A stretch of DNA of 25,838 nucleotides from a virus. Positions 7,358 to 14,456 of this stretch are shown here, one piece after another. The stretch's first letter is position 1. Every line of letters begins with the position of its first letter. A model generated the notes under the pieces. It was not told the DNA's origin. It searched no databases and was given only the letters and a program-made list of their open reading frames with translations. A program made the position numbers and the translations under genes. The DNA is taken from IMG/VR virus record IMGVR_UViG_3300017782_004476, positions 1 through 25,838 of that record. The stretch is one strand, 5' to 3'.

Positions 7358-7424
7358 TTGGACCCGTTGGACCCGTTGGACCTTTTCCTTTTGGACCCGT
7401 TGGACCCGTTGGACCCGTTGGACC
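7358..7424 (+). repeat. tandem 9-bp repeats in two arrays (iteron-like)
   Basis: The unit TTGGACCCG is repeated exactly: two full copies and one partial at 7358-7382, and three full copies and one partial at 7391-7424. The arrays are separated by TTTTCCTT, and the same T/C stretch precedes the first array, so the larger block itself is repeated. The repeat lies downstream of the primase-helicase and is followed by an A/T-rich run. Because nine is a multiple of three, it could be read as Gly-Pro-Val or Leu-Asp-Pro, but no good start and ribosome site supports a gene. Confidence 0.9.
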
Positions 7425-7531
7425 TTTTGCAGTTATTTTATTTATTGACTGATGTGGGTCTTATCTGCCAGTATGATTTTTGACACACTGGGGGTGCTGT
7501 CGTTACGGGTTGAAATTGTGTTTTGGTCATT

Positions 7532-7562
7532 AAAGCCTCGCGGGTACACACGCGGGGCTTTT
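7532..7562 (+). terminator. terminator of the rightward replication operon
   Basis: An 11-bp stem (AAAGCCTCGCG at 7532-7542 pairing with 7551-7561, one G-T pair) with an eight-base loop ends in TTTT. It lies about 260 bases after the helicase stop. Confidence 0.8.
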
Positions 7563-7579
7563 ACCATTCTGCAACAGGC

Positions 7580-7606
7580 AAAAAAAATCCCCGCGACTGC
7601 GCGGGG
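7580..7606 (-). terminator. terminator of the amidoligase operon
   Basis: On the minus strand CCCCGCG-CAGT-CGCGGGG (7606-7589) forms a perfect 7-bp stem followed by a run of seven to eight T residues (7587-7580). It lies about 40 bases after the stop of the gamma-glutamylcyclotransferase-like gene and faces the opposite terminator at 7532-7562. Confidence 0.88.
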
Positions 7607-7643
7607 AGTAGGTGAGGCGGATATGAAGTACCCGAAATTTATG

Positions 7644-8135
7644 TTACCTTAGCACGGAGCTTCTGGCAAGGCTGGGGGCGCGGTATCGTTTCGGGGTATA
7701 TCCAACCGTCCTAACCTTTAAGCTCTCCTTAAGCGCCCTCTCAAGGTCGCTGTGATCTAATCCGCAATCGGTGTAACCTTCATAGATCCCGTCATAGTAA
7801 AACTTGGAAGGTCTGCCTATGTCGTGGCCGTTCATAACATAGGCCATGATCCAGTCCCCCGTTTCCTTGCCGTCCTTAATGATCTTCCAGTATTGCTTTC
7901 TGTATAGGCGGGGATAGCCCTCATAAATGTCTAGCGATTTCTCGCAAGCCTCTGTTATGTTCCATAGCATCACTTGGACCTGATCCCCCTTTGATGGGAT
8001 GATGTCGGCCACGCCCTTAAACACTAGCTTATAGTCTGGTAGGACCATTGCCTTGTGTATGGTTGCGGCGGGGCAACGGTAGGACATCTGATCCTTGTTG
8101 AGGTTCGAGCCATAGGCGGCATAGTAAATGTTCAT
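7644..8135 (-). CDS. gamma-glutamylcyclotransferase/AIG2-like protein
   Basis: This is a 163-residue protein of the GGCT/AIG2 fold. The N-terminal YAAYGSNL (residues 5-12) is the family's substrate-binding loop, and IYEGYPRLYRK near residue 75 holds the glutamate expected at the catalytic position. Such enzymes release gamma-glutamyl groups as 5-oxoproline or cleave gamma-glutamylamines. It follows an amidoligase gene on the same strand, 44 bases away, with AAAGGAAA before its ATG. Amidoligase and GGCT genes are known to co-occur, one making and the other breaking amide links. The substrate here is unknown. Confidence 0.85.
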   Translation of the reverse strand: MNIYYAAYGSNLNKDQMSYRCPAATIHKAMVLPDYKLVFKGVADIIPSKGDQVQVMLWNITEACEKSLDIYEGYPRLYRKQYWKIIKDGKETGDWIMAYVMNGHDIGRPSKFYYDGIYEGYTDCGLDHSDLERALKESLKVRTVGYTPKRYRAPSLARSSVLR

Positions 8136-8179
8136 CTCTGATTTCCTTTCGTGGTGGTGATGGTGGTGGTGAGCGGGGC

Positions 8180-9265
8180 TTACGCCGCCGCCCGTTGTGA
8201 AGTTGTCGATAGGCTAGTCACCCGCGCCGCGACATATGCCGCGACCTCGGGGCGAATGCCGCGCATCCAAGTGTCTGATGCGTTGCCCGTTAAGCTTTCC
8301 ACTAATTGTGAAAACTCGGTGGTAAATGTTGGACCCGCTTGGCGAGTGCGCCGTGCCGCCGTTGGATGGCAAGCGCCTTGAGCATAGAAGCGGAACATAT
8401 CTTGACCTGATACGGTCAAGACCAATTCGCCACTAGCGTTATAGATTTTCCAATTACGGCCTGACGGCTTGCATTCGAAACCGTTATTCTCAAAGATTTC
8501 GCGGATTTCGGCAAACGCGCGAGCGGAGCCTTGGCGACGATAATCGACGATGTTGGCGGCTGATCCGTTAGAGGTGGCGGCGATTTGTGACGCATCGCAA
8601 AAATCGGACATAAGCAAAACCCAATTTTTGATTTTCTCAAAATCGGTGGTTCCGCTATGTTGGCGAAACTCAATAGAGCCGTAGCGAGACAATGGCACAA
8701 GGTTTACCTTGCGGTAACGATTGCCGCCGCCACAACGCGACATCTCACGGAGCGAACCCGTGTGACCCGCAACGTCACGGAGAAAGGACGTTTCGCGGCT
8801 GATGTTGGCGCACCAGTTCGAGTTGCGGCGGCTGCGAGGCATCATGCTATCGAAACCATCTTCGAATGTAGCATAACGCTTTACGATATTTTTGATCTGG
8901 CGAGTAGTACAATTTGACCATGATAGGTGCAAATGCAATCCACACTTGATATTGATTTTAACGTCTGGGTGAGCGTTAAGAGCGGCACAAATTTTGAACA
9001 ATTCGTCAAGACCTGATTGACCTTGAAGAACGGGAGAAACAATCTCGCCACCAATCGCGTTTACATCGCGGTAGCTAATGCGTTCACTTACCGAGCTATC
9101 GGTAACGATCTTCCAATAAGAGCGAGTATTGTGGTTGTAACCTTCACGAGCAACAACGATGCCCGTTCCTTGCAATTCGCGTTGCATAGTGGTTTCGACT
9201 TGATCAAGCCACGCACCCGCGAACTCGATTTCTACTCCAAACTTTTTATTTTCAAATCCAAACAT
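8180..9265 (-). CDS. amidoligase (glutamine synthetase-like fold)
   Basis: This is a 361-residue protein of the amidoligase_2 family, ATP-dependent enzymes that form amide bonds. Motifs in order: FGVEIEF (residues 9-15), GGEIVSPVL, CGLHLHLS and SIEFRQHSGT, which carry the Glu, His and Arg residues of the ATP/metal site. The C-terminal 120 residues are less conserved. The ATG at 9265 has GGAGAAACGATC before it; the open frame extends upstream only through the promoter. All 31 arginine codons are CGN, unlike most neighbours. It is driven by the dual-palindrome promoter at 9312-9343 and pairs with the GGCT-like gene after it. Confidence 0.88.
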   Translation of the reverse strand: MFGFENKKFGVEIEFAGAWLDQVETTMQRELQGTGIVVAREGYNHNTRSYWKIVTDSSVSERISYRDVNAIGGEIVSPVLQGQSGLDELFKICAALNAHPDVKINIKCGLHLHLSWSNCTTRQIKNIVKRYATFEDGFDSMMPRSRRNSNWCANISRETSFLRDVAGHTGSLREMSRCGGGNRYRKVNLVPLSRYGSIEFRQHSGTTDFEKIKNWVLLMSDFCDASQIAATSNGSAANIVDYRRQGSARAFAEIREIFENNGFECKPSGRNWKIYNASGELVLTVSGQDMFRFYAQGACHPTAARRTRQAGPTFTTEFSQLVESLTGNASDTWMRGIRPEVAAYVAARVTSLSTTSQRAAA

Positions 9266-9311
9266 GATCGTTTCTCCGTTGTTTGAGAGCGCCAACCCTC
9301 GTTTCCATATA

Positions 9312-9343
9312 CCCAATATGGGGTATCTGTTGACAAACGTCAA
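9312..9343 (-). promoter_or_regulatory. dual-palindrome promoter, copy 2
   Basis: On the minus strand TTGACG (9343-9338) and CATATT (9320-9315) are 17 bp apart, exactly as in copy 1. The palindromes are TTGAC-AAAC-GTCAA (9330-9343) and CCCA-ATA-TGGG (within 9312-9323). An A-tract (9354-9361) lies upstream. It reads toward the amidoligase start at 9265. A rightward promoter begins about 27 bp away on the other strand. Confidence 0.8.
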
Positions 9344-9369
9344 CCCCCTACAGGAAAAAAAATAGCGTT

Positions 9370-9418
9370 TTGACAAAAAAAATTTATTCGGCTAGTTTAA
9401 AACTATCCCGATTTGGGG
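9370..9418 (+). promoter_or_regulatory. candidate rightward promoter with CCCG-ATTT-GGGG site
   Basis: TTGACA (9370-9375) and TAGTTT (9393-9398) are 17 bp apart and point to the ParB-like gene at 9434. The -35 is good and the -10 weak. CCCG-ATTT-GGGG (9407-9418) follows the expected transcript start and resembles the operator arms elsewhere. Back-to-back placement with the amidoligase promoter suggests joint control. Confidence 0.5.
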
Positions 9419-9433
9419 CTAAGAGGTGGAAAT

Positions 9434-10009
9434 ATGAAAGAAAATTGGCCAGCTAAAGAGATCGTGCAGCGCAATGTTGCAGAGCTTATTCCTTACGACA
9501 GGAACCCAAAGGATCACCCAGAGAGCCAAGTTGAGCAGATAGCCAACAGCATCCGTCAGTGGGGTTGGACAATGCCGATCTTGATAGATGAGGGGGGCAA
9601 CGTCATTGCGGGACACGGGCGCTTGTATGCGGCGCAGAGCCTCGAAATTGAGGAAGTGCCTTGCCTTATCGCGGAAGGGTGGAGCGATGAGCAACGCCGC
9701 GCTTATGTGATTGCAGACAACAAAATTGCAGAAAATGGAAACTGGAATCTATCCACATATTTTGAGGAATTGCAGGGCTTAGAGGGTACTGGATTTGATC
9801 TTAGCTTGATGGGGATAGATGGGGATTTGTCTTTCGCAACCTATCAGCCAAACCTTGAGCCAGTCCTAAAGGCAAATGATGTTTCTGGTACAGACATTGA
9901 AAGAGCGGCGGACCGTCAAATGGGGCAGATAGAGAGCTTAGTCAGGAATCAGAGCGACAATGCCCAAGAGGTAATTTGCCCTCACTGCTCGCAGACGTTT
10001 TCGATATGA
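9434..10009 (+). CDS. ParB/Srx-like domain protein with C-terminal zinc ribbon
   Basis: This is a 191-residue protein. Residues about 10-105 are a ParB N-terminal-like domain with IPYDRNPKDHPESQVEQIA, GWTMPILIDEGGNVIAGHGR and YVIADNKIAENGNWN. This version is the one usually joined to a DNA methyltransferase, but no methylase follows. The C terminus ends CPHCSQTFSI, a partial zinc-ribbon knuckle. Such domains bind DNA and in some relatives hydrolyse CTP or cut DNA. It leads a plus-strand cassette with a glycosyltransferase overlapping its stop (ATGA). The ATG at 9434 has AGAGGTGG before it. Confidence 0.85.
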   Translation: MKENWPAKEIVQRNVAELIPYDRNPKDHPESQVEQIANSIRQWGWTMPILIDEGGNVIAGHGRLYAAQSLEIEEVPCLIAEGWSDEQRRAYVIADNKIAENGNWNLSTYFEELQGLEGTGFDLSLMGIDGDLSFATYQPNLEPVLKANDVSGTDIERAADRQMGQIESLVRNQSDNAQEVICPHCSQTFSI

Positions 10010-10554
10010 GGATTATTATTAGGGCAGTCGAAGAGCGCGGAGAGTTTATCGACTATCTTAAAAAATATCTTCCAGAAGCAGAGTGGTGCTTTGATGAGCA
10101 GAGAGATGCTATGCACACCTTTATCAAAGGCATGAGAATGGCGGGAGATGACCCCTGCATTCATATGGAAGATGACATAATTCTTACAAAAAACTTCACG
10201 CAAAAGGCTCTGGCAGTCATAACGCAAAAACCTTTCAATCTTATTCAGTTCTTTTCCATGAGGAAAAAGGATCTAACAGAAGGATCTCGATGGGATAATA
10301 AGTTTATGATGAACCAGTGCCATTATAACCCGCCAAGATATTCGAACTTAATAGCCGATTTCTGGGAGCGTTGGCCTAAGAGGATAGCAGACCCGACTGG
10401 CTACGATCTTATGATGCAAGAGTTTCTAAGGGAGCGAAAAGAAAAGTACTGGATACATACCCCTTCCTTGGTAGATCACAGGGTAGCAAAAAGCATGATT
10501 GATCCTCGGCGGTCATCTAAGCGGCAGTCATTAACTTTTGAGGATGCAGTATGA
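10006..10554 (+). CDS. phage glycosyltransferase-like protein (GT-A type)
   Basis: This is a 182-residue protein. CIHMEDDIIL (about residues 46-55) supplies an acidic DxD-like metal and nucleotide-sugar motif. QFFSMRKKDLTEGSR and a C-terminal HTPSLVDHRVAKSMI with SSKR complete a pattern seen in small phage and LPS-type glycosyltransferases. It probably transfers a sugar from a nucleotide-sugar to an acceptor that is not evident. The next gene is a UDP-glucose 4-epimerase, so UDP-galactose or UDP-glucose is a likely donor. The ATG at 10006 overlaps the previous stop by four bases; the next gene overlaps in the same way. Confidence 0.7.
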   Translation: MRIIIRAVEERGEFIDYLKKYLPEAEWCFDEQRDAMHTFIKGMRMAGDDPCIHMEDDIILTKNFTQKALAVITQKPFNLIQFFSMRKKDLTEGSRWDNKFMMNQCHYNPPRYSNLIADFWERWPKRIADPTGYDLMMQEFLRERKEKYWIHTPSLVDHRVAKSMIDPRRSSKRQSLTFEDAV

Positions 10555-11516
10555 AATATCTAGTTACTGGTGGGTGCGGATATATCGGGGCTTGTATTGC
10601 CGCCGCTCTTCTTAATGACAGGCATTCGGTTGATATATTGGACTGGATGAGCAACGGATCAAACGAAACAAACTATACTCTGACCAGATTGGGCGCTCGC
10701 ATTTTTACGATGGATTTTAATGATGTTCAGATTCAGGATATATTCGAAGAAAATAGATATGACGCCGTTATACACTGCGCAGCATTTATAGAAGTTGAGC
10801 AAAGCATTAGCGAAGCCCCTGACTATTATTACAACAATGCCGTCAAAACCGCTGCATTCGCGGATATATGCTCTGAGTATGGCGTCAAGCATTTTATATT
10901 TTCCTCTACTGCCGCAGTCTACGATCCTCAACCAGACCTATTAAACGAGGCGGATATTTGCAGACCTCAAAACCCTTACGGGTTGAGCAAGTATATGGCG
11001 GAGCAAGCTTTAGAGCTTAACTCAAGGAGTGAGCCGCACAATGGAATGAAAACAATCTGTTTTAGATATTTTAATGTTGCGGGTGCTGATGTTGATAATT
11101 TTATCGGAGAGGATAGGAAGCACGAAACCCACCTAATACCGCTTGCGCTTAAAGCTAAGAGAGCAGGGCGTAACGTGTGGATATTTGGGAAGGATTACCC
11201 AACTAGTGACGGAACCTGCATCAGGGACTTTGTGGATGTTCGAGATATAGTCGACGCTCATATGTTAGCCTTGAGGTATAACAAAAAGAACTTCGACGTT
11301 TTTAACCTTGGGTCTGGTCGAGGCTACACTGTTTTTGATGTTGTGAAGGCTTGCAAGACAGACTTTAAATTTTCGGAGCGTAGGAGCGGAGATCCCGCGT
11401 TTTTAGTCGCTGATATATCTAAAGCAAAAAAAGTTTTGAAATGGGAGCCAAGGCGGACCCTTTTAGATATGGTCAATAGTGCAGAAGAATTTATGGAGCT
11501 TAAAGATGGATGTTAA
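10551..11516 (+). CDS. galE: UDP-glucose 4-epimerase-like (extended SDR)
   Basis: This is a 321-residue NAD-dependent sugar epimerase. It shows the nucleotide-binding GGCGYIG (7-13), the catalytic FSSTAAVY (117-124) with the YGLSK motif (Y143, K147), then CFRYFNVAGAD and TCIRDFVDVRDIVDAH, all typical of GalE. It interconverts UDP-glucose and UDP-galactose, or a close substrate. Length is close to the family's usual 330-340. It overlaps the glycosyltransferase by four bases (ATGA) and the next gene by 11, so it serves the same pathway. Arginine codons are mixed, including AGA and AGG. Confidence 0.9.
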   Translation: MKYLVTGGCGYIGACIAAALLNDRHSVDILDWMSNGSNETNYTLTRLGARIFTMDFNDVQIQDIFEENRYDAVIHCAAFIEVEQSISEAPDYYYNNAVKTAAFADICSEYGVKHFIFSSTAAVYDPQPDLLNEADICRPQNPYGLSKYMAEQALELNSRSEPHNGMKTICFRYFNVAGADVDNFIGEDRKHETHLIPLALKAKRAGRNVWIFGKDYPTSDGTCIRDFVDVRDIVDAHMLALRYNKKNFDVFNLGSGRGYTVFDVVKACKTDFKFSERRSGDPAFLVADISKAKKVLKWEPRRTLLDMVNSAEEFMELKDGC

Positions 11517-12036
11517 ATGGGATATTAAACTAAGACCAGATCAACGCAGAAATCCAGTTATGTTTACAAAGCATTTGGAGATAGGCGAAGAGATTCACTA
11601 CCCGACCAGTGAAGAACTGCGGGCAGTCATGGGTATCAAAGAGGGCCATAAAGGCAAGCGATTGCAGACTTGGGGTAGGGCGAAGGATGCAAAAGGTAAG
11701 ACTGTTGTAGAGCATGACCCGCACTGGCTTGCCGTCAAGAACGGAACGCCACTGCATGTTGATCCTAGATACCCCAGATATTCGCATCAGTTAAAGATTA
11801 GGGTAGATCCGCCCACTTATGTCCACGGCATAGATAAGAGCCAGCTTATTCTAAAGCGCGGTACGTTCTACATTCTAGACACACACTCGCCTCACCAAGT
11901 GGTTACTGGTAGCGGCGAGCTTTGGAACGTGACGGCTTCAATTGACAGCCACAGCCTTTTAAATCCCAATCAGGCCGTCGAGGTATTGATGAACTACTGC
12001 TTGAATACAGACTTTATGACGGGAAATCCTAAGTGA
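11506..12036 (+). CDS. putative Fe(II)/2-oxoglutarate-type oxygenase
   Basis: This is a 176-residue protein. A beta-rich core contains an HxD (H84, D86 in PLHVDPRYPRYSHQLKI), then THSPHQVV with H127 and H130 about 45 residues later. This is the HxD...H pattern and spacing of the double-stranded beta-helix oxygenases. The usual later Arg or Lys for 2-oxoglutarate is not clear, and a cupin with another role remains possible. It starts at an ATG (11506) with GGAG before it, overlapping the epimerase by 11 bases. Next to a glycosyltransferase it could supply the hydroxyl that is then glycosylated, but this is inference. Confidence 0.45.
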   Translation: MDVKWDIKLRPDQRRNPVMFTKHLEIGEEIHYPTSEELRAVMGIKEGHKGKRLQTWGRAKDAKGKTVVEHDPHWLAVKNGTPLHVDPRYPRYSHQLKIRVDPPTYVHGIDKSQLILKRGTFYILDTHSPHQVVTGSGELWNVTASIDSHSLLNPNQAVEVLMNYCLNTDFMTGNPK

Positions 12037-13199
12037 AAAAGATCTATCTGCCAGAAGATGTTTACGAAGCGGCGCTCAATCGGATGCGGTGGCTGTTCGA
12101 TGAATTTAAGAACGTGGTCATTTCATCGTCTGGCGGTAAGGATAGCACGATCATAATGCAGCTTGCGCTTAAGGTAGCAGAAGAGAAAAACCGACTGCCG
12201 ATTAAGATGGTGTTCTTGGATCAAGAGGCGGAATGGCAAAGCACTATTGATTATCTTCGTAAGGCTATGGCGGACCCACGCATTGAGCCTGTTTGGATAC
12301 AGTGCCCCTTTAAGCTCTTTAACACTACGTCAATCAAGGAGCCTTGGCTGATGTGTTGGAAAGAGGGCGATAAGTGGATGAGGGAGAAGGAGCCTTATGC
12401 GATAAAGGACAATGTATTCGGCACAGACCGATTCAGAGACGTTTTTACGCACGTTCTAGATTACTTGCACCCCAACGAACCCGCCTGTTTTCTCGCGGGT
12501 GTACGGGCAGAAGAAAGCCCCAGACGCGCTATCGCTATGACGGCAGATCTAACCTACAAGCACATAACCTACGGCAAGCAGCTAAACAAAAAGAAAGACC
12601 ACTATACGTTCTATCCGATCTATGACTGGTCGCTATCGGATGTTTGGAGGGCCATAAGCGGCCATAAGTGGACATATAACACCCTTTACGACAAGCTTTA
12701 TAGATTTGGCATAGCGCCAAAGGACATGAGGGTTTCCAACCTACACCATGAAACGGCGGTTCATAACCTGTTTTTCTTGCATGAGATCGAACCAGAGACA
12801 TGGGACAAGCTCACAAACAGGCTCGCGGGCATTCATACAACCAAGCATATCAAGAAAGAGGAGATGATGAACGTAGCTTCTCTGCCTTATATGTTCCGAG
12901 ACTGGCCCGAATATAGAGATTACCTAACAGACAAGCTTATAAGCATTGAGCACAACAGGCTAAAGTTTCACCGCAAGTGGCATAGGATGGCTATGCTGTA
13001 CGACGAAATAGCCAAGCCCGAAGAGATGTATAAAAAGCAGATCAAAGCAATCTTACAGAACGATTGGGAATATGAGCAGTTAAAGAATTGGGAAGAAAGC
13101 CCACCTGTCATTGCATACCGAAAGTGGAAAAAGGGAACGCTCTGGATTGATGATCCGAAAGACCCAAATCTCAAGCTAATCAAGGATAAATACAAATGA
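12033..13199 (+). CDS. PAPS reductase-like protein, IbrA type (DUF3440)
   Basis: This is a 388-residue protein of the PP-loop ATP-pyrophosphatase superfamily. SGGKDS is at 33-38. Downstream are VFLDQEAEWQSTIDYL, CFLAGVRAEESPRR and FYPIYDWSLSDVWRAI, which are characteristic of the PAPS-reductase-like enzymes related to IbrA, with DndC more distant. These bind an adenylate and act in sulphur or nucleotide chemistry; for IbrA the reaction is not established. It starts with GTG (GTGA overlap with the previous stop) and overlaps the ParB-like gene after it, matching the IbrA-IbrB gene order. Confidence 0.85.
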   Translation: MKKIYLPEDVYEAALNRMRWLFDEFKNVVISSSGGKDSTIIMQLALKVAEEKNRLPIKMVFLDQEAEWQSTIDYLRKAMADPRIEPVWIQCPFKLFNTTSIKEPWLMCWKEGDKWMREKEPYAIKDNVFGTDRFRDVFTHVLDYLHPNEPACFLAGVRAEESPRRAIAMTADLTYKHITYGKQLNKKKDHYTFYPIYDWSLSDVWRAISGHKWTYNTLYDKLYRFGIAPKDMRVSNLHHETAVHNLFFLHEIEPETWDKLTNRLAGIHTTKHIKKEEMMNVASLPYMFRDWPEYRDYLTDKLISIEHNRLKFHRKWHRMAMLYDEIAKPEEMYKKQIKAILQNDWEYEQLKNWEESPPVIAYRKWKKGTLWIDDPKDPNLKLIKDKYK

Positions 13200-13900
13200 A
13201 CGTAAAGGCGGATACAACGGACGTAATGGAAAGGCTAAAGCATTCCATCGTTGAAGATTTGCGACTGTTTGACGATCAAGACAGGATTGACTTTCTCAAT
13301 GAGCTTAAGATCTTCCTGCATGAGATAAGCCCGTTAGCGGCGCAGCCCGTTGATCTAGTAGAATGGGTGGACGTTGATAAGGTGGAAGCCAACAACTACA
13401 ACCCGAACTCTGTTGCCTCTAAAGAGATGGAGCTGCTACACACTTCGATCAAACACGATGGATACACGCAGCCCGTTGTGACGATCCACGATCAGGAAAA
13501 CGACAAATATATAATCATAGACGGTTTCCATAGATATTTTACTTGCAAGAATGCGGCGGACATAAGGGCGGCTAATATGGGGCGCTTGCCCGTGGTCGTA
13601 TTGCAGAAAGACATGAACGAGAGAATGGCCGCAACGGTTCGACATAATAGGGCTAGGGGATCACACTCTGTAAATGGCATGTCAAATATGGTATTTAAGA
13701 TGTTAGACAACGGCTGGTTGGATCAAGACATCTGCAATCATCTAGGTATGGCGGCGGATGAACTGCTAAGATTAAAGCACGTTACAGGGTTCTCTAAGCT
13801 TTTCGAGGATGCCGAATATAGTAAGTCTTGGGTAACACGCAATCAGGTGATGCTCAAAAAAAAGTACGAGGATGAACTGAAAGAAACTGATAGAGATTGA
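13196..13900 (+). CDS. ParB-like protein, IbrB type
   Basis: This is a 234-residue protein. Residues about 55-150 hold a ParB-like domain with VEANNYNPNSVASKEMELL, DGYTQPVV, IIDGFHRYFTCK and ATVRHNRARGSHS, as in IbrB. The N-terminal part is helical and acidic. The C terminus adds a helix-turn-helix-like stretch (NGWLDQDICNHLGMAADELL) and a charged tail. It overlaps the IbrA-type gene by four bases (ATGA), a pairing seen in bacteria and phages. A second ParB-like gene lies five genes upstream. The small terminase starts eight bases after its stop. Confidence 0.85.
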   Translation: MNVKADTTDVMERLKHSIVEDLRLFDDQDRIDFLNELKIFLHEISPLAAQPVDLVEWVDVDKVEANNYNPNSVASKEMELLHTSIKHDGYTQPVVTIHDQENDKYIIIDGFHRYFTCKNAADIRAANMGRLPVVVLQKDMNERMAATVRHNRARGSHSVNGMSNMVFKMLDNGWLDQDICNHLGMAADELLRLKHVTGFSKLFEDAEYSKSWVTRNQVMLKKKYEDELKETDRD

Positions 13901-13907
13901 TAGCGAA

Positions 13908-14456
13908 ATGCCTAAGAAAATCACACCAGAGCTTGAAGTAAAGATGCGCGATGAGTTTGTCTTTGGTTATGTGGACGAAGGCGGGGAGCGCCGTTATCCA
14001 ACTATCGAAGCACTGCAACGCCGTCATGACGTTGCGATTGCCACACTAAGGCGAAAGGCCGACAAGGGAAGCTGGCAGAAAGAAAAGAACCGCCGTCAAA
14101 CGGAGATAATGCAAAAGCTCGACGCAGAGCGGCTAAATCGGCTTGTAGAGAGCGGAAAGCGTTTAGATGATACCGCGTTGCAACTTGCACAGGCCATGCT
14201 CTCCAAGGTCGGGCAAACGCTACAGGACGCATTTAGCGAACAGGTAAACTTTGAGCTAAGAACGGATGAGCTTAGAGAGCTTTCTGTTATTACGATAAAC
14301 GCGCAAAAGGTTGGAAAGCTTGCGTTAGGTCAGGCCCAAGAGATAAGCAAGGTAAGTGCAGATGTTAGCAACCCCGAAGCCTTCCGAGAAGTTATGGAGC
14401 AACTTGACGAACTTGCCACGGCAAGGTCATCACGCTACAGGCATACTATACAATGA
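13908..14456 (+). CDS. terS: terminase small subunit
   Basis: This is a 182-residue protein placed directly before the large terminase, as expected for the DNA-recognition subunit of the packaging motor. The N-terminal part has a helix-turn-helix-like stretch (YPTIEALQRRHDVAIATLRR, residues about 29-48), followed by long charged helices that suit oligomerisation (SGKRLDDTALQLAQAML). It overlaps the large subunit by about 95 bases, which is more than usual. The ribosome site is weak, and translation is probably coupled to the upstream IbrB-type gene. Confidence 0.8.
   Translation: MPKKITPELEVKMRDEFVFGYVDEGGERRYPTIEALQRRHDVAIATLRRKADKGSWQKEKNRRQTEIMQKLDAERLNRLVESGKRLDDTALQLAQAMLSKVGQTLQDAFSEQVNFELRTDELRELSVITINAQKVGKLALGQAQEISKVSADVSNPEAFREVMEQLDELATARSSRYRHTIQ

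Larger units (their letters stand above)
7273..7643. other. noncoding region with repeats and two terminators
   Basis: This 371-bp gap lies between convergent operons. It contains the 9-bp tandem repeats (7358-7424), a T/A-rich stretch (about 7425-7450), a terminator for each direction, and TATGAT and TTGACA boxes near 7474 and 7481. Open frames across it cross both hairpins or only spell the repeat. No convincing protein gene is seen. The combination of iterated repeats and an A/T-rich flank after the helicase gene is what an origin would look like. Confidence 0.6.

Noticed and set aside
7358-7424. CRISPR array
   Set aside because: The units are 9 bp, directly adjoining, without unique spacers or cas genes.
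7312-7452. Collagen-like Gly-Pro-Val reading of the 9-bp repeats
   Set aside because: A 9-bp repeat keeps every frame open; only TTG could start this frame and no Shine-Dalgarno supports it. The ATG at 7331 in another frame reads Leu-Asp-Pro repeats and has no spaced ribosome site either.
7452-7652. Plus-strand open frame of 66 codons after the repeats
   Set aside because: It spans both terminator hairpins, lacks a ribosome site and has no protein-like pattern.
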